Assembly (NCBI GenBank): GCA_018710945.1
Contig: DVIW01000006.1
Span: 34,823-98,822 of the forward strand
Reading direction: 5' to 3'
Origin: Candidatus Aphodovivens avistercoris
GTDB taxonomy: Bacteria > Actinomycetota > Coriobacteriia > Coriobacteriales > Eggerthellaceae
Length of the DNA: 64,000 nt
Position numbers and translations under genes: made by a program. Below, piece after piece: positions 8,529 to 17,682 of the stretch. Below the pieces are notes generated by a model. The model was given only the letters and a program-made list of their open reading frames with translations, was not told where the DNA came from and did not search any database. Positions within the stretch are counted from its first letter, which is position 1. Every line of letters starts with the position of its first letter.

Positions 8529-9905
8529 TTACAGCGTGATGATGCCCAGGGTCTGGGCCACGTAGGCGATCAGGATGATGACGATGCACACCGGCGCGAT
8601 GTACTTGATCATGACGGTCCACGCGCCCGCCAAGCTGAACTTGGCGGAAAGGCGCACCTCGTCGATGAGCATCTTGGGTTTGATGACCCAGCCGACGAAC
8701 ACGCAGGTGAGGATCGCCGAGATGGGCATCATCACCGAGTTGGAGATGAAGTCGAGGAAGTCCAGGATCGAGGTGCCCTCGCCCAGCGGCTGGATGAACG
8801 CAAGGTTGCTGTAGCCTAGGTTCACCACGGCTCCCACGGCGGTGGTGAACACCACCACGATGACGAGCGCCTTCTTGCGCGACATGCGCGTGCCGTCGGC
8901 GATGATGCTGGTGCACGTCTCGACCAGCGAGATGGAGCTTGTCAACGCCGCGAAGATAACCAAGATGAAGAACACGCATCCGATGATGGCGCCCGCATCG
9001 CCCATGCTGTTGAACACCTGCGGCAGGATGACGAACATCAGCGACGGGCCGGCGTTCTGCGCCACAGCCTCGCCGGAGCCCAGCGCGGCAAACGTGGAGG
9101 GGATGATCATCAAGCCGGCAAGCAACGAGATGGCGAACGTGGTGCCCGCGATCTGCATGACCGAGGAGGTGAGCTTCTCCTCCTTCTTGAGGTACGATCC
9201 ATAGGTGACCATGATGCCCATGGCGAGCGACAAAGTGAAGAACGTCTGGCCAAGCGCCGCCACGATCAGCTCGGGCGAGAACTTGCTCACGTCAGGCACC
9301 AGGTAGAACGCCAGACCGTCCATGGCGCCTGGCAGGCTCAGCGCGTAGACGGCGAGCACCGCGGACACGATGATGAGCGCCGGCATCATGATGAGGTTGG
9401 CCTTTTCTATGCCTTTGTTCACACCCAGAGCGACCACCAGATAGGTGAGCGCCATGAAGATAAGCATGAACAGCATGCTCTCGGGAGTGTTGGCGATGAA
9501 GCTTGAGAAATATCCGCCGCCATCGGCCAGCGCCGCAGGACCGTCGGTGAGGTAGGCGGTCATGTACTTGGTGGTCCAGCCGCCGATCACGCAGTAGTAC
9601 GGCACGATGATGAACGGGATCGCCGACATGAACACGCCGATGAACGCGTATTTCTTCGCCAGCACCTTGAACGAGCCGATGGAGCTCAAGCCCGTATGAC
9701 GCCCCAACGCGGTCTCCAGCAGCAGAAGCGAGATGCCGATGGTGAACACGAACACCAGGTAGACGAACAAAAACGTGCCGCCGCCGTACTTCGCCGCCAG
9801 ATAGGGGAAGCGCCACATGCTGCCCAAACCCACCGCCGAAGCGGCGGCCGCCAGCACGAACGCCAGTTTGCCAGACCAGGTCGCGCGACCGTTTCCCGTT
9901 GCCAT
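8529..9905 (-). CDS. Sodium-dependent transporter, neurotransmitter:sodium symporter (SNF) family
   Basis: 458 residues. The N-terminus (about residues 10-40) carries the SNF signature of unwound TM1: AVGLGSMWRFPYLAAKYGGG. Another eleven or so hydrophobic segments follow. Bacterial members such as LeuT and TnaT take up amino acids with Na+. The start is the ATG at 9905 behind GGAGGTT; a reading to 9980 lacks an RBS. The spacer 9906-10228 has no gene. It contains a perfect TATAAT on the minus strand at 10058-10063, which could be the -10 box of this gene, although no good -35 box is visible. Confidence 0.93.
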   Translation of the reverse strand: MATGNGRATWSGKLAFVLAAAASAVGLGSMWRFPYLAAKYGGGTFLFVYLVFVFTIGISLLLLETALGRHTGLSSIGSFKVLAKKYAFIGVFMSAIPFIIVPYYCVIGGWTTKYMTAYLTDGPAALADGGGYFSSFIANTPESMLFMLIFMALTYLVVALGVNKGIEKANLIMMPALIIVSAVLAVYALSLPGAMDGLAFYLVPDVSKFSPELIVAALGQTFFTLSLAMGIMVTYGSYLKKEEKLTSSVMQIAGTTFAISLLAGLMIIPSTFAALGSGEAVAQNAGPSLMFVILPQVFNSMGDAGAIIGCVFFILVIFAALTSSISLVETCTSIIADGTRMSRKKALVIVVVFTTAVGAVVNLGYSNLAFIQPLGEGTSILDFLDFISNSVMMPISAILTCVFVGWVIKPKMLIDEVRLSAKFSLAGAWTVMIKYIAPVCIVIILIAYVAQTLGIITL

Positions 9906-10228
9906 TGGATAACCTCCGTTTGATCTTAGCGCCGCAAGCGCAAGCCCGCAAAGACGACGCCTCCCCGCATCGCCTCGCAAGGCGCTTCAAGCCAATTGAA
10001 AAGACCGGGTGGAAAACGCCTCCGATAAGGCGAGCCGCCGTTCGGCCTAAATATCGCATTATAGCGAAGTCCCGCCGAATGGATAGGCACATCAAGCCAA
10101 CGGGATCGGTTTCCCCTGAGCGTCGCGCAGCGGACCGTGAAAGGCAAACGACAGCGCGCAGATGACGCGCACGACGGCGGGCGACAGGCGACGCGGCGGC
10201 AGAGAGTTGGAAGGGCGCGGGCGCGCGT

Positions 10229-12253
10229 CTAGCCCTGTGCGGGCTTCGCTCGGTCCACGAAGTAGATCTGGTACCACATCAGGAACATGTAGACGATCCA
10301 GATCTTGCGCGAGCGGTCGGCGCCGGCCTTGTGCTCGTCCAGCAGGCGCACCAACTCGTCGGTGTTGAAGAAGCGCCGCGCGATGTCGCCGGTGAACCAC
10401 GCGCGCACTTCCTCAAGGTAGCGGTCCTGGCGCAGCCAGTTGACCACCGGCACGGGGAAGCCCAGCTTCTCCTTCTGCGCCCAGTCGCGCGGGATGGCGC
10501 GTTCGGCCGCTTCGCGCAGCGCGATCTTGGTCTGACGCCCGTCCGCCTTCAGCGCAAGCGGCACCGTGGAGGCAAGCTCGAAGACGCGCTTGTCCAGAAA
10601 CGGCACGCGGCTTTCCAGCGAATGCGCCATCGACATCTTGTCGGTCTTCAGCAGGATGTCGCCCACCAGCCAGAAGGACAGGTCCACGTGCTGCATGCGC
10701 GTCGTTTCGTCCAGGCCCGCCACCTCGGCGTACACCGGGGCGACAAGCTCTTGCGGCAGCGCTGCCGGCTTCGCGTCCGCGCCCGCGCCGCGCTTGCCCG
10801 CGCGCAGCCGCTCGCGCTCAGCGGGGCTGAACGCCACGCCGTTGGCGTTGGTGTAGTACCAGTCCTCCACCGTTTCGCTGGCGCGCTCCAGGTAGTTCGC
10901 ACCGCGCACGCCCAGCGCGCGGGCCGCCCTCGACGCGCCGCGCAGCAAACCGTGCGGCGCCCAGCCCAGCTTTTTGTTGGAGAACGGCACCTGGTAGATG
11001 CGGTAGCCGCCGAAGAACTCGTCGGCGCCTTCGCCCGACAGCACGGCCTTCACCTGCGTGGCAGCCAGCTGGTCCACGAAGTACAGCGCCACCGCGCTCG
11101 GATCCGCCGACGGCTCGTCCATGTGCCACTGCACCAACGGCAGGCTGGCCCAGTACTCGTCTTCGCCGATGTGGTGCGCGGCGTTGGCGATGCCCAGCTC
11201 GTCGGCCAGCTCGCGCGCCCAGCTGATCTCGTCGCGCTCGCCTTCGTATTCGGCAAAGCCCACGGTGAACGTCTTGATGGCGGGGTTTTCCTTCGCCAGG
11301 CACGCGGCCAGGTAGCTGGAGTCGATGCCGCTGGAGAGGAACGACCCCACCTCCACGTCGGCCACGTTGTGATAGCGCACGCTCTCGCGCAAGGCGGCGT
11401 CGATGGCGTCCACCGTGTCCTGGCGGCTGCGCGCCGCATCGAAGCGGTAGGCAGGCCGCCAGTAGCGGCGCATTTCCAACGAGCCGTCAGCGTGCACGCG
11501 CAGGCAGTGGGCAGGCGGCAGCTTGAAGATGCCTTTGAAGAACGTCTCGGGCAGGGCGCTGAACTGGAAGCACAGGTACTGCTCCAGCGCCTCCTCGTTC
11601 AGTTGGCGCTCGTAGGCGGGATGCTCCAGGATGCACTTGATCTCGGAGGCGAAGATGAACCGCGGGGCGGCATCGCCTTCGCCCGCGTCGCCCGAACGCA
11701 CGCCGGCCGCACCCGGCTGCACCGTGTAGTAGAACGGCTTGATGCCGAAGAAGTCGCGGGCGCAGAACAGCTCGCGGGTCTGAGCGTCCCAGATGGCGAA
11801 CGCGAACATGCCGCGCAGCCGGTCCAGCACGCCCTCGCCCCAGGCCAGATACCCTACCAGCAGCACCTCGGTGTCGGAGCTGGTCTCAAACGTCCAGCCG
11901 TCGGCCTCAAGCTCGGCGCGCAGGTCGCGGTAGTTGTAGATCTCGCCGTTGAACGCAATGGCGAACCGCCCGATGGCGCGCGCGTCGGCTTCGGATTCGC
12001 GGAAGGCGCCGTCCAGATTGCGCGCGGGCGAGGTCACGCGCGCGGCGGGCGCGGCGTCGGCGCGCACCATGGGCTGGTTGCCGCCCTCCAGGTCGATGAG
12101 CGACAGCCGCCGATGCCCCAGCGCGATGCCGCTTTCAGCATCGAGGTACTGGCCTTCGCCGTCCGGCCCGCGATGCGCCATCACGTCGCACATCGCCTTC
12201 ACGATGGGCGCATCGGCCGCCTTCGCCCCCGTGAACCCGCAGATACCGCACAT
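10229..12253 (-). CDS. asnB: Asparagine synthase (glutamine-hydrolysing)
   Basis: 674 residues. It begins MCGICGFTG, so Cys2 becomes the Ntn-type glutaminase nucleophile after Met removal. The glutaminase domain runs to about residue 220. The synthetase domain carries the PP-loop SSGIDSSYLAA, and GEGADEFFGGYRIY lies further on. It makes asparagine from aspartate, glutamine and ATP in the cytoplasm. The start is fixed because Cys2 must follow Met; the frame continues open to 12556 only because it runs into remnant hsdR sequence. It is about 45 residues longer than the common 630-residue form, with extra alanine-rich segments in the loops. Confidence 0.95.
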   Translation of the reverse strand: MCGICGFTGAKAADAPIVKAMCDVMAHRGPDGEGQYLDAESGIALGHRRLSLIDLEGGNQPMVRADAAPAARVTSPARNLDGAFRESEADARAIGRFAIAFNGEIYNYRDLRAELEADGWTFETSSDTEVLLVGYLAWGEGVLDRLRGMFAFAIWDAQTRELFCARDFFGIKPFYYTVQPGAAGVRSGDAGEGDAAPRFIFASEIKCILEHPAYERQLNEEALEQYLCFQFSALPETFFKGIFKLPPAHCLRVHADGSLEMRRYWRPAYRFDAARSRQDTVDAIDAALRESVRYHNVADVEVGSFLSSGIDSSYLAACLAKENPAIKTFTVGFAEYEGERDEISWARELADELGIANAAHHIGEDEYWASLPLVQWHMDEPSADPSAVALYFVDQLAATQVKAVLSGEGADEFFGGYRIYQVPFSNKKLGWAPHGLLRGASRAARALGVRGANYLERASETVEDWYYTNANGVAFSPAERERLRAGKRGAGADAKPAALPQELVAPVYAEVAGLDETTRMQHVDLSFWLVGDILLKTDKMSMAHSLESRVPFLDKRVFELASTVPLALKADGRQTKIALREAAERAIPRDWAQKEKLGFPVPVVNWLRQDRYLEEVRAWFTGDIARRFFNTDELVRLLDEHKAGADRSRKIWIVYMFLMWYQIYFVDRAKPAQG

Positions 12254-12414
12254 GTCCGCCCGACCCTCCGTCCGCTCGCCAAACCTTTCTTCATGATAAC
12301 GTCGGCGCAGAAGGCCCCTGCGAGTGTTTACAAAAGCGAAAAGACGGACCGCGGGGTGCGCGGGCGCGGAACCCTTTGCGCCCGCGTCCACGCGCACCCG
12401 AGCCATGGGGGGGC

Positions 12415-12703
12415 GGCACTTCGCCTCGTTCGTTTGCAGCAGCGAGTCGCCCACGAACACCTGCTCGAGCACGCGAACCGCCTCTTGGCATTCCTCGGGC
12501 GTCAGATGCTCGTTCAGCTCTTCGAGGGCGTACAGCAGGTCGCGCTTGAGCAGCACGTCTCAGTAAGAGCCACGGCCCAGGGTGCCATCCGAACCGAGCA
12601 CCTCTTCGTCAAAGCAGTAATGCACATCCCAGCCGAGCCTTGACAGCAGCTCGCCGGCAGGTTTTTGGACGGCCTCCGCCTCTGAGTATTTGTTTCGAGA
12701 CAT
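12415..12703 (-). pseudogene. hsdR: Type I restriction endonuclease R subunit, N-terminal remnant
   Basis: From the ATG at 12703 the reading begins MSRNKYSEAEAVQKPAGELL and continues with GWDVHYCFDEEVLG, the classic HsdR start. An in-frame TGA at 12562-12560 interrupts it after GRGSY; family members have arginine there, so CGA to TGA is likely. The same frame then resumes with LLKRDLLYALEELNEHL and LQTNEAK. Homology stops near 12415, and the helicase and nuclease domains of the normal 1000-residue protein are missing. It lies 33 bp after the yhcG remnant, as expected for a former hsd operon. Non-functional. Confidence 0.85.
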
Positions 12704-12736
12704 GCGATCACCTGCTTAACGTCAAATGTCTTCTCC

Positions 12737-13410
12737 CTACAGCCGCGCCTGCAGATCCTCGGGTGACGGAAGAATGCCCTCATATTCTTCCGGAAGCGCG
12801 TCGCCCAAACGGTATTCGCTCACGCCGATGGGCTCGCTGATGCTTTGCAGAGAGTACTCTGCCACCACATCGTTTTTCGTTTTGCAGAGAAGAAGTCCGA
12901 TTGTCGGGTTGTCCGCCTCCCCTGCGAGCTCGCCGTCGACCGCCACAACGTAGAAGCCAAGCTTGCCAGCATATTCAGGTTGAAGCGGCGCGTTCTTGAG
13001 TTCGATGACAACATAGCATCTGAGCTTGGTATTGTAAAAGAGCAGGTCGATGTAGAAATCCTCGCCGCCAACGACAAGATGGTACTGCCGTCCCATGAAC
13101 GCAAAGCCCGTGCCCAATTCCAGCAGCAGCTGCACAATTCGGAATCGACTTCACGAGCGAACTTGGCCATGTATTTGAGACTGCGGACCGAAAAGCCCTT
13201 GATTCCCGGAAACGCCGCACGGATGTCGCGGGACAGCGTGTCGATGAACTTGCTACCCTACTCCGCACGCTCGTTGATCTCCTGACCTACAAGCCAATAC
13301 ATGCGCACCATCTCGGCAGACGCCTTCTGGACGGCATTCGCGCGCGCTTGGCTCACGATATCGACGACGCAGTCGAAAGCACCCTTGTATTCGTTCGTGT
13401 TCATCAGCAT
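12737..13410 (-). pseudogene. YhcG/DUF1016 PDDEXK nuclease family protein, broken
   Basis: Starts MLMNTNEYKGAFDCVVDIVS at 13410. A TAG at 13260-13258 replaces the tryptophan expected after NERAE. The frame resumes as GSKFIDTLSRDIRAAFPG and KGFSVRSLKYMAKFAREVDS. At about 13139 the sequence jumps, with a frame change, straight to VQLLLELGTGFAFMG of the C-terminal nuclease domain. That domain is intact (GGEDFYIDLLFY, CYVVIELKNA) and ends at 12737. The central part of the usual protein, 100 or more residues, is therefore deleted. DUF1016 genes commonly sit inside type I restriction operons, which fits the flanking hsdS and hsdR remnants. Confidence 0.85.
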
Positions 13411-13590
13411 GGCTGCACCCCGATCTCTCCGGACATGAGCTTAGGCAGCAGACGGTCGCGCGCCTCGCGGGCGGCAGCGATTTGCGATTCCAACTTCGAC
13501 ATCATCTCACAGAAAAAGTTGTCAGATGCCTGGATCACCCCGCTCTCTTCGCGAGACAGACTGGTCGATTGCCACGGCCCCACCCCTTAA
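13404..13590 (-). pseudogene. hsdS: Type I restriction specificity subunit, C-terminal remnant
   Basis: The last 60 or so codons read ASDNFFCEMMSKLESQIA, then AREARDRLLPKLMSGEIGV, a typical HsdS 3' end (coiled-coil spacer and tail). The stop TGA at 13406-13404 overlaps the yhcG start as ATGCTGA, the coupling expected in an intact hsd operon. Upstream, a TAA falls in frame at about 13585 and similarity ends, so the target-recognition domains and hsdM are gone. Confidence 0.75.
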
Positions 13591-13629
13591 CCGTCTCAGA
13601 TGCCCGCCATTGGCGATTCCGCCGGTATC

Positions 13630-14559
13630 CTACAGACGATGTGCCCCGAAACGCCCCTCGTGCACCTTCGCCCTCAAATGCGCGTCGAGCTCGCGGGTTT
13701 CAAAGGCGGCGTCGGGCATGCCCAGCGAGAGAATGGCCTCCAGCTGATACGGTTTCGGGATGCCGAGCAGCTCGACGACGTATTCCTGCGTAGAACGCCC
13801 ATCGGCTGCCTGGCGCATGCGGCCCTGGACCCAGCAGCTGCCCAACCCGCAGGCGGAAGCCTCCAGATGCATGTTCGCCATGACGATGGAGCAATCCTCG
13901 ATCCAGGTATCGGCTACATCGGGGTTCCCCACCACCACGATGGCGGCGGAGGCGCCAGCAAGCATGCCCGCACCATGGTCGCGACAAGCGGACAGCGCCT
14001 CAAGCTGCGCGCGATCGCGCACGACGACGAGCTCCCACGGGCGCAGGCCGCGGCCCGAGGCCGAGCGCAGCCCCGCCTCGATGACGCGCTCGAGCAGCTC
14101 GTCGGGCACGGGTTCGTCCGCGTAGCTGCGCACGCTGCGGCGCCTTCCCATGGCGTCCAGCACGTCGATGCCGCCTTGCGGGGCGAACTCGGCTCGCTCC
14201 GGCACGATCTCCAGCCAGCAGCCGTCGGGATCCTCGATGAAGTGCAGCCCCATGGCCTCGTTCACGTGGCAGACGCAGTCCATCTTCTCGTGCAGAAGGA
14301 GCGCGGCCTCGTAATCGGGCACCGTGAACGCGATGTGCGAATCACGCCCCCCGTTGTCGTAAGGCAGCTTGCGGCCGCGGTTCCAGGTGAGCTCCAGCTG
14401 GAAACCGGACGTCCGGTTGCCGACGAACACGTTGACCCACGAGCCGTCTTCCGCCCCCACGCGCCGAATCTCGGTCAGCCCGAGCGCCTCCTCGTAGAAC
14501 TCAAGCGATTTTTCCAGATCGATCACGTGCAGGCAGCGATGGATGGCCTTTCCTTCCAT
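13630..14559 (-). CDS. Fusion of a VOC (glyoxalase-like) domain and a nitroreductase domain
   Basis: 309 residues. Residues 1-125 form a VOC domain resembling lactoylglutathione lyase: HRCLHVIDLEKSLEFYEEALG, then DSHIAFTVPDYE and HFIEDPDGCWLEIV, which carry candidate metal ligands (His7, then His and Glu near 72 and 121). Residues about 138-309 are an FMN-dependent nitroreductase: MGRRRSVRSYADEPVPDELL, SGRGLRPWELVVV, GLGSCWVQGRM and PKPYQLEAILSLGMP. Start 14559 follows AGGAAAGGA. The two halves suggest a single protein that handles a reactive small molecule, but the reaction is unknown. A 3' neighbour remnant (hsdS') lies just to the left. Confidence 0.85.
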   Translation of the reverse strand: MEGKAIHRCLHVIDLEKSLEFYEEALGLTEIRRVGAEDGSWVNVFVGNRTSGFQLELTWNRGRKLPYDNGGRDSHIAFTVPDYEAALLLHEKMDCVCHVNEAMGLHFIEDPDGCWLEIVPERAEFAPQGGIDVLDAMGRRRSVRSYADEPVPDELLERVIEAGLRSASGRGLRPWELVVVRDRAQLEALSACRDHGAGMLAGASAAIVVVGNPDVADTWIEDCSIVMANMHLEASACGLGSCWVQGRMRQAADGRSTQEYVVELLGIPKPYQLEAILSLGMPDAAFETRELDAHLRAKVHEGRFGAHRL

Positions 14560-14681
14560 GGCGTTCCTTTCCTCGAAGGGTCTTTCCCCTAAGCCTAGCA
14601 GATGGACGAGGCGAAAAGGAAGGATGCGGCGGAGACAGGCGAATCGGAGGGCGTGGCGTATTCGCCGTGGCTGGCCTGCTC

Positions 14682-14880
14682 TTACGCTTTGCAACCGGCC
14701 TCGAGCGCGTTCTCCGCCCCAAGCGGCACGTAACGCCCATCAAGGCCAGCCTCGACCGTGAAACCCCACGTGCGCCTGTGCTTCCTTCGTTTCCGCGTCG
14801 TCGGAGTCGCCGTCCAGGATGACGGTCGCATGCGACTTGGCTAGAATCGAAGAAGACGCATTTCGCGAGGCGAAATGCCG
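14682..14880 (-). pseudogene. Remnant of an unidentified coding sequence
   Basis: On the minus strand the reading SILAKSHATVILDGDSDDAE, continuing ETKEAQAHVGF, shifts by one base near 14760 into TVEAGLDGRYVPLGAENALE and ends at TAA 14684-14682. The two halves read smoothly as protein only if one base is removed. This suggests a decayed gene 3' end of about 60 residues. I do not recognise the family. The upstream part is lost; nothing protein-like is seen beyond 14880. Confidence 0.4.
14858..14878. promoter_or_regulatory. Perfect 21-bp palindrome upstream of the PucR-type regulator
   Basis: GCATTTCGC, loop GAG, GCGAAATGC: 9-bp arms with a 3-base centre, 85 bp before the regulator start. No T-run follows, so an operator (possibly autoregulatory) is more likely than a terminator. 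The remainder of the spacer 14560-14962 holds the coding remnant listed separately. Confidence 0.45.
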
Positions 14881-14962
14881 CACGGGCTCGACCGGGGGGC
14901 CGCCCATCTGGGCGCCGCCTCTCTAGCGCGCCCGTGCGGCAAAGGGGCAGCAAGGAGACGCT

Positions 14963-16525
14963 ATGCCAAGCATGAGGTTCATCCTGAAGACGTTCGAGGG
15001 ACACGTTCTCGACGCTGATTTTGTTCCGGGCTGGACGGAGGCAGGGGGAAGCCTGGCCGTCCTGGAGCCAGCGAAAATGTACGAAGGCGGCAGAACGTAT
15101 CTTGTGGACGCCGGCTACGAGCCTTCTGCCCATGCGAGCGTCGGCGAAGGCGCTGCCTTTCTATTCTGCGGCAACGCCCAAGGCCCCGCTCCGAAGAACC
15201 GGCTTGCCATCTACCTGGACGAGCCTCTTGTGCGAGTGTTCAACGTCATGGACCGCATCATGCGCAAGGAGCGCTCTTGGAAGGAGGCGTTCGACTCCCT
15301 TCGGGCCGAGCCTGGCGAAACCGACTTTCAATCCGTCGTCTCGCTTGCTTCGAACCTTGGCCGATGCCCCGCGCTGATGGCGAACGAGCAGGGGAAGATC
15401 ATCTGCAGCAGCCTGCTTCGCGAAAGCCCTTCGCTTCGGGTCAGGCCGTTTGTCAACGATCTGGCAAGCAACCCCGCAGCGCAGGAGATCGTAGAATCGT
15501 TCGTGCGAAGCGGGTCTTCGAAGGAAGCCTATCCCACCGGCGCCGGCTCGACGGTTCACTGCCACGAGATCCTGCACCCTGGCGGATCCCGCAGCATCAT
15601 GATCATGGAGGACGTGCGCGGAGAGCTCGACATCGAAACCCTCACGGCGCTTGCCGCCGGCAAGCTGAGCCGGATAAGCCGCAAGGCCAGCCTGAAGGCG
15701 GTCCACGAAGACATAAAGGCGTTTCTCAGCTGCTGGGAAGACATTGTGGGTATGAACCTCACCACCACCGTCGAGGTGCGAGACGCCATCTCCCACCTGC
15801 CGCACAAGGTCGACAGGTTCGTGTCCTTGGCGCTGGTCTCGTTTCCCCATCGAAAAGCGAGGAGCCCCTATCGCAACGCCTTGCTGCAGCTGCGCAGATT
15901 CTTCCCGAACGAGAACATGACGCTGTACCAGGGCGACATAATCATCATGCTCAGCAGGAAGGAAAGGACGCTGCGCCCGAACTTCGAAGACGTCGACACC
16001 GACGCGCTTTCGGAGTTTCTCATCGAGAACGACGCGATAATGGTGGTTACGTCGAAGACGCGGCGCCTGGACGGCCTGCTGTCGATTTACAAGCTCGCCA
16101 AACGCACGGCGCTGCTCGCGTTCGCGCTCAACGACTCGCTGGCGCAAAAGAGGATCGTCTACTACGAAGACTACAGCATCTACTGCCTGATAGACCTCGC
16201 GGTCAGGCAGTACTTGACAGACCCCGAGAACAACGACGTGGTGTACCTGGTCCACACGGCGGTGATACAGCTTACGCGCTACGACAGAGAGCACGGCACC
16301 GACCTGCGCGACCTTCTGTACCACTACCTGATGTGCGACCGCAACGCGGCCGCTACCGCTGCGGCGACCTTCATGCACCGCAACACCGTTTTGAACAAGG
16401 TCAACAAGATAAACAGCGTGCTGCAGCTCGACCTCGGCGATCCGCGGCTTCGCCAGAAGCTCATCCTGTCATGCCAGGTGATTCTATACATGGAACGCGT
16501 GATGAACCTGAGCCTGGGTCAGTGA
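14963..16525 (+). CDS. PucR-family transcriptional regulator
   Basis: 520 residues, soluble. The last 60 residues are the PucR-type helix-turn-helix: DLRDLLYHYLMCDRNAAATA, then TFMHRNTVLNKVNKI. The middle resembles the GGDEF-like or CdaR-type linker of the family; the N-terminal 130 residues are unrecognised. Start 14963 follows AAGGAG. PucR/CdaR proteins are usually activators of local catabolic genes. Here the convergent UroD gene and the permease beyond it are the likely targets, and candidate sites lie at 14858-14878 and 19261-19312. The ligand is not known. Confidence 0.85.
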   Translation: MPSMRFILKTFEGHVLDADFVPGWTEAGGSLAVLEPAKMYEGGRTYLVDAGYEPSAHASVGEGAAFLFCGNAQGPAPKNRLAIYLDEPLVRVFNVMDRIMRKERSWKEAFDSLRAEPGETDFQSVVSLASNLGRCPALMANEQGKIICSSLLRESPSLRVRPFVNDLASNPAAQEIVESFVRSGSSKEAYPTGAGSTVHCHEILHPGGSRSIMIMEDVRGELDIETLTALAAGKLSRISRKASLKAVHEDIKAFLSCWEDIVGMNLTTTVEVRDAISHLPHKVDRFVSLALVSFPHRKARSPYRNALLQLRRFFPNENMTLYQGDIIIMLSRKERTLRPNFEDVDTDALSEFLIENDAIMVVTSKTRRLDGLLSIYKLAKRTALLAFALNDSLAQKRIVYYEDYSIYCLIDLAVRQYLTDPENNDVVYLVHTAVIQLTRYDREHGTDLRDLLYHYLMCDRNAAATAAATFMHRNTVLNKVNKINSVLQLDLGDPRLRQKLILSCQVILYMERVMNLSLGQ

Positions 16526-16528
16526 GCG

Positions 16529-16563
16529 CATCGCGGCAGCCGTCCCATCGTGGGACTGCGATG
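16529..16563. terminator. Convergent hairpin between the PucR gene and the UroD gene
   Basis: An inner perfect stem GTCCCA-TCG-TGGGAC (16542-16556) is extended by CATCGC/GCGATG (16529-16534 with 16558-16563). It lies between two convergent stop codons. There is no strong T-run, so termination in either direction is inferred from position and structure only. Confidence 0.5.
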
Positions 16564-16577
16564 AGACGGCCCCTTGT

Positions 16578-17567
16578 CTACCAGTCGGTGCGGCTGCGTT
16601 CGGCGATGCAGCGCGTGACCTCGTCGTACACGCCGGGGAAGGTGCTCGCCGGCGCGCCTGACGTGAGGCAGGGAATGTAAAACGTCTTGGCCTCCATGCG
16701 GTTCAGAGCGTCGTCGACCACGGCCCTCACGGATTCGGGCGTCCAGTCCGCGCGATCCGCCTCGGTGCTCGCGATGCCGCCCATGAACGACAGCTTCCCT
16801 CCGTAGCGTCTCACCAGGTCGGGCAGGTCGTTGGAGTCCAGCAGGCATCCCTGCCAGATGTCGATCCCCATCTCTATCATGTACGGCACCAGCGTTGCCG
16901 CGTAGGTGTCGGAATGGTGCACGATCAGCTGCACCCCATGGCTTTTGTAGTACCCGTAGACCTTCTTGTAGCGCTCGAGGAAGAACTCCTCGAACATCTC
17001 CGGCTTCATGAAGGTGGACTTTGCCGTGCCCCAGTCGTCGGCGTGCACGATGCCGTCGGGCTTGAGGTAGGTGCAGATCGCCTCGGCTTGCTCCAGCTCC
17101 ACCTCGGTGATGACATCCAAGATCTCCTTCACCTCGTCGGGGCTCTCGTAAAGCGCCATGAGCGCGTCCGCCATGCCGCATAGGTAATGCAGCCTCTCGA
17201 ACTGGCCCGGCGAGACCAAAGCCATGACGAACTGCTCGTCACGGTCGACCTTCTCGGCTTTCTCCTGAAGCGGCTCCCACTGCGCCGGAGAGGACCACAC
17301 GCCCCTGGGGACCGTCTTGAGGTAGTCCTTCCACTCGTCGATGTCCTTCACCACCAGGTGCGGCCCATCGTTGAGCGGCATGCGCCCCGGCTGCCCCGCC
17401 ACCTGGAAGAGAACGCCCCATTCGTCGGTCATCTGGCCGTTTTCGTCGGTGGTGCGGTCGCAGACCGGGTTGCCGCGCACGATGGCGAACGCCTCCCACT
17501 GGTTCACATAGCGGTCGGGTTTTCCTCCGTGAATGCACTCCAGCAGGTTCTGGCGCTTGGTAAGCAT
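16578..17567 (-). CDS. Uroporphyrinogen decarboxylase-family protein, probable corrinoid methyltransferase type
   Basis: 329 residues with a URO-D barrel fold. It starts MLTKRQNLLECIHGGKPDRY, a start seen in catabolic UroD-like proteins but not in HemE. The conserved stretch VHHSDTYAATLVPYMIEMG is where MtaA-type methyltransferases have H-x-C; here the second position is Ser and Asp follows, so the usual zinc cysteine is missing at that site. Cys residues occur later, in WQGCLLD and IPCLTSG. Such proteins often work with corrinoid proteins in O- or N-demethylation, but no corrinoid-binding protein is in the window. The SLC13-like permease lies 115 bp upstream and is probably co-transcribed. 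Confidence 0.8.
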   Translation of the reverse strand: MLTKRQNLLECIHGGKPDRYVNQWEAFAIVRGNPVCDRTTDENGQMTDEWGVLFQVAGQPGRMPLNDGPHLVVKDIDEWKDYLKTVPRGVWSSPAQWEPLQEKAEKVDRDEQFVMALVSPGQFERLHYLCGMADALMALYESPDEVKEILDVITEVELEQAEAICTYLKPDGIVHADDWGTAKSTFMKPEMFEEFFLERYKKVYGYYKSHGVQLIVHHSDTYAATLVPYMIEMGIDIWQGCLLDSNDLPDLVRRYGGKLSFMGGIASTEADRADWTPESVRAVVDDALNRMEAKTFYIPCLTSGAPASTFPGVYDEVTRCIAERSRTDW

Positions 17568-17682
17568 GGGCGCGCGCTCCTCTCTCGGCTGGCAGGCAGC
17601 CGCATCGAAACATACCTCCTGCGAGCGCCCTTGTCCAGGCGCCCGCAGGAACCGGGCGTGACGTTACGCTACGCTCTTCCGC

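Noticed and set aside
10331..12643. Plus-strand frame of 770 codons over asnB
   Set aside because: Antisense shadow of asnB, low-complexity composition, no RBS or domain.
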